A DNA stretch of 5,483 nucleotides, taken from the NCBI GenBank assembly GCA_900546645.1, contig URDR01000111.1:1-5483 (forward strand). Reading direction: 5' to 3'. Numbering within the stretch: the stretch's first letter is position 1; every line of letters begins with the position of its first letter. Below the pieces are notes generated by a model that saw only the letters and a list, made by a program, of their open reading frames with translations, did no database searches and was not told the origin of the DNA. The stretch is from an uncultured Bacteroides sp. Lineage in GTDB: Bacteria; Bacteroidota; Bacteroidia; Bacteroidales; Bacteroidaceae. Of this stretch, positions 1 to 5,483 are shown piece by piece. A program made the translations under genes and the position numbers.

Positions 1-78
1 TTATACGACTCACTATTATGAGTTGTAGAATTCCCGGTTATAAAAAGGTAAACAGTTGAGGGAAAAACCAGTTCTCCA
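1..78. other. Intergenic stretch downstream of sufE, no gene supported
   Basis: This short stretch follows the sufE stop codon. I see no convincing gene, RNA or strong terminator hairpin. On the minus strand a short T run (bases 44-48 read in reverse) follows sufE, but no stable stem precedes it. One plus-strand frame stays open from base 3 to a TGA at 57-59 (18 codons) and could be the tail of a convergent gene that starts outside the window, but nothing in it is recognisable. Bases 1-17 resemble the T7 phage promoter, and an EcoRI-type GAATTC lies at 28-33. Both are described in the findings. Confidence 0.5.
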
Positions 79-507
79 TCAAGCCATTTTTGCTTTAAAG
101 GCAAGTGCATACATGCGCATTTGCTTTACCATAGCAAGCAGTCCGTTGCTTCGGGTAGGTGACAAGTGCTCCTTCAGTCCGATTTTTTCAATGAAATAAA
201 GTTCCGAGTCTAAGATTTCATCGGGAGTATGACCTGATACCACTTTGATAAGCAGCGTAATGATTCCCTTAACGATGAGGGCGTCACTTTCTGCTTGAAA
301 GATTATTTTGCCGTCATCAGTTAAGTCAGATTGCAGCCATACCCGACTTTGGCATCCGTCAATTAAGTTCTGTTCTGTTTTATATTGGGGAGCAAGCGGC
401 TCTTGCTCATTGCCTAAATCAATCAGTAACTGATATTTATCCATCCAGTCGTCAAAGTTGCTGAATTCTTCGATAACCTCATCTTGTAATTCGTTAATTG
501 TTTTCAT
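79..507 (-). CDS. sufE: SufE family cysteine desulfurase activator / sulfur acceptor
   Basis: SufE accepts persulfide sulfur from the cysteine desulfurase SufS and passes it to the SufBCD scaffold for iron-sulfur cluster assembly in the cytoplasm. The 142-residue product has the usual family length. The acceptor cysteine is visible as Cys52 in the motif LIDGCQSRVWL, followed by the conserved strand-helix segment SDALIVKGII (residues 74-83) and the C-terminal motif HLSPTRSNGL (residues 114-123). I chose the ATG at 507, where the family sequence begins (MKTINELQDE). An in-frame ATG at 534 would add nine Lys-rich residues and overlap the upstream gene by 11 bases, so it is less likely. The gene starts 16 bases after the stop of the cyclase-like gene and is probably co-transcribed with it. 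No sufS, sufB, sufC or sufD is in the window, so it acts with partners encoded elsewhere. The family call is firm; the start is fairly firm. Confidence 0.93.
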   Translation of the reverse strand: MKTINELQDEVIEEFSNFDDWMDKYQLLIDLGNEQEPLAPQYKTEQNLIDGCQSRVWLQSDLTDDGKIIFQAESDALIVKGIITLLIKVVSGHTPDEILDSELYFIEKIGLKEHLSPTRSNGLLAMVKQMRMYALAFKAKMA

Positions 508-523
508 TATCGTTTTCTTTTGT

Positions 524-1531
524 TTATTTTTCATTATAAATTACTCCCAATACCGTTTGTCCTACAGCTTGAAGAGTCGCCTTTTCAATATGTTCTATAT
601 TATCATTCAGAGTGTGCCACGTCGGATTAAATCCCGTGTTCCCTTGTAAGTCATAGTGTATGATGTCTACGCATGGAATCTGGCGGTATTGGTTTACATA
701 AATGTGGTCGTCAGTTACTTCCCCTCCGTTTTGTTTGATAAAGTAATTGCCATATCCCAGTTTGTCTGCCATCTTCCATATCTTTTTCATGGCATGATTT
801 GCTGTTCGTTTTGAATAGCCTTCGTAGTAAAAGGTAGCATTTTCTCCTCCTACCATGTCCAATAAGATACCATAGCGTGCCTTGTAATCGGGAACATGTG
901 GAATACGTCCCCAGTATTGCGAACCTAAACACCAGGTATCCGGCTTGTGCATTCCTTGGTAAAACTCGGGAGTGCCATAATCTTCTGCATCGAAAAAGGC
1001 AATGTCAATGCCAATGGCAGGTGCTTGTTTCTGAACTTGGCGGGCTATTTCAAGTAATACACCCACACCGCTTGCTCCGTCATTGGCACCGTCGATAGGG
1101 CGGTGATGGTTTTTGTCCTCATCGTGGTCGGCATACGGGCGACTGTCCCAGTGGGCGCATAAAAGAACCCGTTTTTTGCTTTCAGGATTATAGGCTCCGA
1201 TGATATTACGGGCTTTAAGTATGGTGCCGTCGTATGCTACCAAATCAGCATATTGGTTATATACTTTAGCCCCGAAGCGTTCCAGCTCTGCAGCCAAGTA
1301 TGTGCCACAGTCTCGGTGAGCTTGGGTGTTGGGAACGCGTGGTCCGAAGTTGACTTGGCTTTGTATATATGAGTAGGCACTGTCCGCTGAAAAAGTCGGT
1401 GGATTTATAAATGCCTCTTCATTATCCTCTATTGTAGTTTTGCTACTGGCCTTGGAACTGTTCCCGCAGGATATTAACCCTGCACCGAGGAAAAACACGG
1501 TTACAGCCGGAATCTTCTTGAATATATTCAT
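524..1531 (-). CDS. M28-family lipoprotein, probable glutaminyl-peptide cyclotransferase (glutaminyl cyclase)
   Basis: The 335-residue product has the zinc-aminopeptidase (M28) fold signature and resembles animal-type (type II) glutaminyl cyclases, which convert N-terminal Gln to pyroglutamate. Residues 1-22 form a lipoprotein signal peptide: Lys5-Lys6, a hydrophobic core, and lipobox LISC with Cys22 as the lipidated residue. The next residues (GNSSKASSK) lack the acidic surface-export signal, so a periplasmic position is inferred. Motifs line up with human QPCT: AHWDSRP (His127), GANDGASG (Asp151), FFDAEDYG (Glu183, Asp184), LLDMVGG (Asp225), DDHIY (Asp274-275) and WHTLNDN (His306). Asp151, Asp184 and His306 are the likely single-zinc ligands and Glu183 the catalytic acid/base. 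Many Bacteroidota secreted proteins begin with Gln after signal cleavage and are plausible substrates. The ATG at 1531 is chosen because the upstream extension uses TTG and runs through the promoter. The gene is first in an operon with sufE. A plain M28 aminopeptidase is the alternative. Confidence 0.88.
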   Translation of the reverse strand: MNIFKKIPAVTVFFLGAGLISCGNSSKASSKTTIEDNEEAFINPPTFSADSAYSYIQSQVNFGPRVPNTQAHRDCGTYLAAELERFGAKVYNQYADLVAYDGTILKARNIIGAYNPESKKRVLLCAHWDSRPYADHDEDKNHHRPIDGANDGASGVGVLLEIARQVQKQAPAIGIDIAFFDAEDYGTPEFYQGMHKPDTWCLGSQYWGRIPHVPDYKARYGILLDMVGGENATFYYEGYSKRTANHAMKKIWKMADKLGYGNYFIKQNGGEVTDDHIYVNQYRQIPCVDIIHYDLQGNTGFNPTWHTLNDNIEHIEKATLQAVGQTVLGVIYNEK

Positions 1532-1558
1532 GATATATATAATAGGTTGGTTTGTGCG

Positions 1559-1589
1559 CAAAGTTAATATTTAAACATGGAGACGCAAA
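1559..1589 (-). promoter_or_regulatory. Bacteroides-type promoter for the cyclase-sufE operon
   Basis: Read on the minus strand, TTTG (1589-1586) is followed after exactly 19 bases by TAACTTTG (1566-1559). This matches the primary Bacteroides promoter form, a -33 TTTG and a -7 TAnnTTTG, in sequence and spacing. Transcription would begin about 5-10 bases further on, leaving a leader of roughly 20-25 bases before the ATG at 1531. Assigned from sequence only. Confidence 0.75.
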
Positions 1590-1596
1590 AGTGCGC

Positions 1597-1627
1597 TTCG
1601 CTTTTTCACGAACTTTTTATAACTTTG
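1597..1627 (+). promoter_or_regulatory. Bacteroides-type promoter for the TPR/HTH regulator gene
   Basis: The -7 element TAACTTTG (1620-1627) fits TAnnTTTG exactly. TTCG (1597-1600), one mismatch from TTTG, lies 19 bases upstream, the same spacing as in the opposing promoter. The leader to the ATG at 1651 would be about 15-20 bases. The imperfect -33 element suggests a weaker or activator-dependent promoter, which is inference. Confidence 0.65.
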
Positions 1628-1650
1628 CAAGAAAGCAATCTAAATACTGT

Positions 1651-3270
1651 ATGAAGCAACATTTTTATTATTTTATATTGTCTGTAGCATTCCTTTTTGT
1701 AAGCCTTCGGTCGGGAGCAGCAACGAATAATGAAGTGGAGAAATTATTGGCTAAAGCCAAGCAGGAGTTGTATTCCAATCCCCGTCAATCGGCATATTGT
1801 TCATCAAAGGTTCAGGAGATAGCTTTCTCTGATGATCAGCGTGTGCGCGCATTTTTGCTTTATGCACAGGCAGAGGAAATGTTAGGTGATTTTGATGGCT
1901 GTCTTCAGGCTTTGTTTAAAGCCGACAGACTGATTTCAAAGACCGACACGCAGTTAAGAGGAGCATTATACAATCAAATGAGCGGAAGTTATTGCTTATT
2001 GGGTGATTATACAAAGGCGATAGAGTTGAGTGATTTGGCTATCAACCTGTTTAAAACTGAAAATGATTCTGTTAATCTGGCGCAGGCTTATAACAGTCGT
2101 GGTATTATTCATTCACATTTAGATGAGTATGTGCAAGCCGACCGTTTTTTTATGCAGGCATTAGAGATTAACCGGAAGTATAAAAATTTGAAGAAGATAG
2201 CTGCAAATTTAAATAACCTTTGTCTGTATCCGGGTGATTTGCCTACTCAGATACGTTGGATTAGCGAGGCAATTGTGATTAATCGAAACTTAAATGCCAC
2301 ATGGTCATTAAGTGAGAACTATAATAATTTAGGACGCTTGTATTATTATCAAAAGAAATATGTACAAGCCGTTATTGTTTTGAATAAAGCTTATCAGTTG
2401 GCATCAGGAATTAGTGCTAAAGGGTTAATATGCGATAATTATGAATATCTTTCTTGGGTTTATGCTGCAACGGGAGAATTTAAAAAGGCTTACGAGAAAC
2501 AGGTTGCCCTTTATGCTTTGAATAAAGAGATACAAAATGTAACAAAGCTGCGTAATGTGGAGCAGAACGTAGCAAGGGAGCGCTTGGAATACCAGCATCA
2601 GGAGAATCTGCGTAAAGAGCAGGAGTATGAAATTGCTCAGTTAAGGAGGAACATTGTTTTGGTACTGGTTGTTGCGTGTTCGCTGGCCATTATTGGATGG
2701 CTTCTTCATCAGCGTGTGAAGCGTAAGAAAAAACTGCAATTGATAAATACGCAATATCGTTTGGAACAGTCTGAACATGAAGTAGCGAAGTTAAAAGTGC
2801 ATCAACAGGAAATGGAACTTCTGCATGTACAGTCGGCTTTGGAAAATAACAAGCAGGAGATGACAAACTTTGCCGTTTTTCTTCAGAGCAGGAATGAACT
2901 GTTGGATAAGATACGTGAATTAATCAGGCAAGGCTATAAAATGGAGGGTTCTGAGCTGTTGACTCATCTGAAAAAAATTAATGCTTTTATCAGCCAGCAT
3001 CAGAGTGGGGACAAGACAGGCAGTTTGACTTTGCGGCATATCGATGAAAAGAATCAGGAGTTTATAGAACGGTTGGTGGAGCGTCATCCGGGTCTGACTC
3101 AAGGAGAGCGTCATTTGGCTACTCTGCTCCGGGTAGAATTGTCAACTAAGGAAATAGCGATGTTGTCGGGCACGACTCCTAAAACAATCAATATGAATCG
3201 CTATCGCCTGCGAAAGTCTTTGGGACTTTCATCTGAAGATGATTTGGTGGAATATATTCGTTCAATTTGA
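1651..3270 (+). CDS. Membrane-tethered TPR protein with C-terminal LuxR-like helix-turn-helix (putative transcriptional regulator)
   Basis: The 539-residue protein has a signal peptide at residues 1-24 (cleavage likely after GAA) and TPR-like helical pairs at about 65-95, 103-136, 143-176, 181-213 (degenerate), 220-254 and 259-292. A charged helix (about 300-333) leads to one membrane helix at 335-353, followed by the basic anchor HQRVKRKKK. A coiled coil (about 364-425) joins this to a C-terminal DNA-binding domain at about 481-526, with LTQGERHLATLL, the first HTH helix in STKEIAMLSG and a recognition helix in TPKTINMNRYRLRKSLGL. The inferred topology is periplasmic TPRs and a cytoplasmic HTH, so it may carry an envelope signal to DNA without a kinase. 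This architecture is common in Bacteroidota and most members have no known target. The ATG at 1651 begins the signal peptide; an upstream TTG start at 1552 would cross the promoter and bury it. Its divergent and convergent neighbours are possible but unproven targets. Confidence 0.87.
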   Translation: MKQHFYYFILSVAFLFVSLRSGAATNNEVEKLLAKAKQELYSNPRQSAYCSSKVQEIAFSDDQRVRAFLLYAQAEEMLGDFDGCLQALFKADRLISKTDTQLRGALYNQMSGSYCLLGDYTKAIELSDLAINLFKTENDSVNLAQAYNSRGIIHSHLDEYVQADRFFMQALEINRKYKNLKKIAANLNNLCLYPGDLPTQIRWISEAIVINRNLNATWSLSENYNNLGRLYYYQKKYVQAVIVLNKAYQLASGISAKGLICDNYEYLSWVYAATGEFKKAYEKQVALYALNKEIQNVTKLRNVEQNVARERLEYQHQENLRKEQEYEIAQLRRNIVLVLVVACSLAIIGWLLHQRVKRKKKLQLINTQYRLEQSEHEVAKLKVHQQEMELLHVQSALENNKQEMTNFAVFLQSRNELLDKIRELIRQGYKMEGSELLTHLKKINAFISQHQSGDKTGSLTLRHIDEKNQEFIERLVERHPGLTQGERHLATLLRVELSTKEIAMLSGTTPKTINMNRYRLRKSLGLSSEDDLVEYIRSI

Positions 3271-3294
3271 TTTTCAATATCTGTCTTAGCTAAT

Positions 3295-3323
3295 AAATGG
3301 AGTTGCTTTAAGCAGCTCCATTT
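3295..3323. terminator. Hairpin between convergent genes, probable bidirectional terminator
   Basis: AAATGGAGTTGCT (3295-3307) pairs with AGCAGCTCCATTT (3311-3323) around a 3-base loop, giving a 13-pair stem with one G-T wobble at 3303/3315. It begins 24 bases after the regulator's stop and lies 55 bases beyond the receptor's stop. The A/T-rich base of the stem supplies a short T-rich tail on either strand (ATTTGTAT on plus, ATTTATTAG on minus). The tails are not long U runs, so termination strength is uncertain. Confidence 0.7.
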
Positions 3324-3378
3324 GTATATGAAAAGGCTATTTCTTACTTGGAGGTATTGTGATGATGCACTTTGTTTT

Positions 3379-5279
3379 TTACAGACCGAATCGAGAAGTA
3401 TCAATACCTTTTGACTCTTTTTTCTTAAACCCTCCGAACTTATAGCTGAATGACACTGTCAGATTGCGGCGGTAGTTTGCTACATTCATATCGAGGTGCT
3501 GCAAACCGTTACGCACTTTTATGTCGAAATGGTTGTAGCCGTTGAAGAGATCATTTCCTTTCACTTGAATCATGGCTTTATTGCCCGCGAAGGTGTAGCG
3601 CAGGGCGGCGTCAATAACTCCGATGGGTTGGATGTAATAGCTTCCTTGGATAGCCTTCGTCTGTCCGAAGGTCGAGACTTCCAGTTTGATATTCGGCTGT
3701 TTACTTATCGTGAAGGTGTTTCTCCAGTTCCCGATTCCCGACCATTGTTGATTATCGAAGGGAGCGTCAAAATAGTTGCTTGCCTTATCGTGTTTTAGCA
3801 GAAGGGTTAGCATCAGGTTACTGTCCCACCATTCGCCTACTTTGAACGGGACAACGGCAGTAAGTGTGAAGTTTCGCGAGTAGTCCCAGTTTTGGAAATT
3901 GTAAATCGATTTCAGTTCATTGGTGTCCAAGTAAACCATCTGTGTGAAATAATCAGGTTGATAGCTGTAACTGAGTTGGAAGATGTATTTTTGTTTTAGA
4001 ATGTAGACCAATGTAGCAGAATAGTCGGCATAAGGTTTTAAGAAGGCATTGCCGATAGATTGCTGGTAACCATTCAGGTAACCGATAGTGCCGCTCAATG
4101 TCCAGTAGTCGGGGTAAGTCTTGTCTGAACTGAATTCCAGTTGGAAGATGTGCGATACGGAAGGCATATAGTTCAAGCTAAAAGTAGGATAGACCGCCCA
4201 TCTTTTGTAATCCATCATTTGGTAATATTCTCCGGCTACCGATGTGCTTAAGTTCCATTGTTCATTCAGCTGTTTGCTGAATCCGGTATAGATGTTATAA
4301 GTATATTCGTTGATACGGCTTTCTGTATTGCTATCCGCCATATCGATGCGGTCATAAAGCTGTGTGTTGCGGTCGTTCACATAAGTAAATGAAGCTCCGT
4401 AGTTCAGTGTCCATGCGTTGGCAAGGCTGTGGCTTTGGTCGGCATACACTTTCCAGCGGTCGATGCGTTGGTTAGAGGTACTGACAAAGGTGTTTTCTGT
4501 TCCGGTTGGAGTCTTGTCGGTAAAATCTTGTGTGTCTTTGCTTGAATAATAAGTATAGTCTGCTCCTGCTTTCAACCCGAATCCAGAGACATAGCCTAAA
4601 GCGGCATTATGCATCTGCCCGTTGCTACGGTGATTGTTGTACGAGTTGGTCAGGTTACCCCAAGCTGTCAGATGGTTTGTCCCTTTGGGCGTGAAGTTTG
4701 TGGTATAGCTTAGGCTGAGTCGGTTCTTTTCATCGAACTTATAGGTACCACCGACGCGGATCAGATGCGCCAAGTCTCGTCCTTGTCCGTCATCGTAGAG
4801 GGAGACATCGTAAACTTGATTTTCCACCGTGTGGCGGGCAAAAAAATCCATTGACTGTCGGCTGTAACGTGAGTGGACGTTATACATAAAGTCGGTTTCC
4901 CACTTAGGCGTAGTGTATACTAAGGTAATACCTCCTTCTCCTCCGGCTTCTTTCAGCTGAGTATAAGTTCCGTTTATCTCTCCCTGAAGGCTACTTTCTT
5001 CCGGTTTGTAGCCTTTCAGTACGATGTTGATAGCCGCACCGCGTACGTGGAGCTGCGGAGGTGCGCTGTACATTACCTCTGCGCGTTCCACACGCGATGC
5101 CGGCATGCTCTTTAAGAGAGAAATCAGTTGCTCATAGGTCATCGATGAAGGAACACCGTTCAGAATGAGGCTTACCGAGCTGCTGCCAGCCAGTGTCAGT
5201 ACATCGTTTTGCTCAATGACACCCGGCAATTGCTTTACTGCTTCGTAGGCATTGGTTACTAATTTATAGGAACTCGCAT
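3379..5279 (-). pseudogene. TonB-dependent-type outer-membrane receptor (plug plus beta-barrel), 5' end cut off by an insertion sequence
   Basis: About 632 residues remain, counted from the first complete codon at 5277. Residues 1-90 are the C-terminal part of a plug domain: NAYEAVKQLPGV (9-20), LAGSSSVSLILNGVP (28-42) and RGAAINIVLK (79-88). The rest (about 95-632) is a long barrel rich in Tyr/Trp/Phe strands, with the closing strand SFSYKFGG near the end, as in the Bacteroidota barrel family Pfam PF14905. Such proteins sit in the outer membrane and usually import or bind a ligand; the ligand cannot be told here. The signal peptide, any N-terminal carboxypeptidase-regulatory-like domain and the start of the plug are missing. 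The frame is open up to the element boundary near 5280, then meets a TAG at 5292-5290 inside the element's hairpin. The frame contains no frameshift, so the break looks recent. A TTG at 5229 gives an open frame but not a credible start. The rest of the gene should lie beyond the element. Confidence 0.82.
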
Positions 5280-5286
5280 TTGAAAA

Positions 5287-5309
5287 CCCCTAAATCTTCA
5301 GTTTAGGGG
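5287..5309. repeat. Right-end hairpin of the insertion sequence
   Basis: CCCCTAAA (5287-5294) and TTTAGGGG (5302-5309) form a perfect 8-pair stem around a 7-base loop. It lies 3-4 bases inside the cleavage-like TCAA. In IS200/IS605 elements the transposase binds such a hairpin as single-stranded DNA. On the minus strand the stem is followed by TTTTC, so it may also end tnpA transcription and block read-in to the receptor fragment. That second role is inference. Confidence 0.82.
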
Positions 5310-5332
5310 ATGAAAAATGCGGGGTAGCGCAG

Positions 5333-5479
5333 CTACTCTTGGTTTTCGATGTATTTTTTGATGGTTTCCTGACTGACATTTCCGACTGATGACGCAAAAT
5401 ATCCATCCGTCCAAAATGTGTTTTCCCAGTAAAATACATGTCTAAGGTAATTTTCATGTCTTTTCCAAATGGCAGTTGT
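5333..5479 (-). pseudogene. tnpA: IS200/IS605 family Y1 transposase TnpA, C-terminal fragment
   Basis: The visible 48 codons end at a TAG (5335-5333). They contain the family motif FWTDGYFASSVGN (fragment residues 22-34) and the C-terminal helix ETIKKYIENQ. Tyr43 (codon 5353-5351) matches the catalytic tyrosine of IS608 TnpA (Tyr127, in the sequence KQYIENQ), which attacks single-stranded DNA at the element ends. The His-x-His metal motif and the N-terminal half are outside the window. In this frame a TAA occurs at 5482-5480, only one base from the window edge. If it is real, the transposase is broken by a stop or a one-base shift. This gene was too short to stand out as a long frame and was found by translating the window edge. 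The family call is firm; the broken status rests on one codon at the edge. Confidence 0.8.
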
Positions 5480-5483
5480 TTAC

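Larger units (their letters stand above)
5280..5483 (-). mobile_element. IS200/IS605-type insertion sequence, right end only (continues past the window)
   Basis: Read on the minus strand, the element shows the last 48 codons of a Y1 transposase, then about 50 bases holding a hairpin, then TTTTCAA. This resembles the right ends of IS200/IS605 elements, which end in a subterminal hairpin followed by a short cleavage tetranucleotide (TCAA in IS608). The end is placed after TCAA (5283-5280), because receptor coding sequence resumes immediately beyond it. These elements make no target duplication, so none is expected. The left end, the target tetranucleotide and any tnpB lie outside the window. 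The exact boundary is uncertain by a few bases. Confidence 0.85.

Noticed and set aside
508..534. ATG at 534 as the main start of sufE
   Set aside because: It adds a Lys-rich nine-residue extension absent from the usual SufE start and overlaps the previous gene. Kept only as a possible alternative.
458..1098. Short open frames opposite or within the sufE and cyclase genes (458-649 plus, 711-932 minus, 877-1098 plus)
   Set aside because: They lie inside well-supported genes, have no recognisable motifs and look like chance frames.
1532..1561. N-terminal extension of the cyclase-like lipoprotein to a TTG at 1561
   Set aside because: It would put ten residues before a normal lipoprotein signal peptide, and its TTG overlaps the -7 promoter element, so it could not lie on the transcript.
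1552..1650. Upstream TTG start adding 33 residues to the TPR/HTH regulator
   Set aside because: It would run across both promoters and bury the signal peptide that begins at the ATG at 1651.
2920..3798. Short open frames at 2920-3114 minus, 3201-3404 minus and 3496-3798 plus
   Set aside because: They overlap the HTH domain of the regulator, the intergenic terminator or the receptor barrel, and have no independent support.
5262..5279. ATG at 5279 at the insertion boundary as a new start for the receptor fragment
   Set aside because: It is out of frame with the receptor and reaches a TAG after six codons.
5324..5336. Small hairpin GTAGC-gca-GCTAC overlapping the transposase stop
   Set aside because: The five-pair stem is short and has no T tail; the 8-pair hairpin at 5287-5309 is the better candidate for the element's functional end structure.
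1..5483. CRISPR array, tRNA, rRNA or riboswitch
   Set aside because: I saw no regularly spaced repeats, no tRNA-like cloverleaf and no rRNA-like stretch; nearly all the DNA is accounted for by genes and short intergenic regions.

Overview
The window looks like chromosomal DNA from a Bacteroides-type organism (phylum Bacteroidota). Four things point there: two promoters of the Bacteroides form (TTTG, 19 bases, TAnnTTTG), little sign of Shine-Dalgarno sites, a large outer-membrane beta-barrel receptor of the Bacteroidota type, and a lipoprotein glutaminyl-cyclase-like enzyme typical of the phylum. The species cannot be fixed from sequence reading alone.

Layout, left to right. Bases 1-78 hold no supportable gene, but bases 1-17 closely resemble the phage T7 promoter. 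Bases 79-1531 hold a two-gene minus-strand operon: a lipoprotein of the M28/glutaminyl cyclase family is transcribed first and sufE (sulfur acceptor for Fe-S assembly) follows 16 bases later. Bases 1532-1650 are a compact divergent promoter region with one Bacteroides-type promoter facing each way. Bases 1651-3270 (plus strand) encode a 539-residue regulator with a signal peptide, TPR repeats, one membrane helix, a coiled coil and a C-terminal LuxR-like helix-turn-helix. A strong hairpin at 3295-3323 separates it from a convergent minus-strand gene, the plug and barrel of an outer-membrane TonB-dependent-type receptor (3379-5279). That receptor is cut at its 5' side by the right end of an IS200/IS605-type insertion sequence (5280 to the window end), of which the last 48 tnpA codons and the end hairpin are visible.

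How the parts relate. The cyclase and sufE share a transcript, but no functional link between them is evident. The regulator is divergent from that operon and convergent with the receptor, so it could control either, neither, or a distant locus. The receptor has probably been inactivated by the insertion, because its reading frame runs open up to the element and meets a stop inside the element's hairpin.

I did not find a convincing undescribed system. The points most worth a second look are the insertion into the receptor plug, the membrane-tethered TPR/HTH regulator, the mirrored divergent promoters, and the T7-promoter-like string at the left edge.
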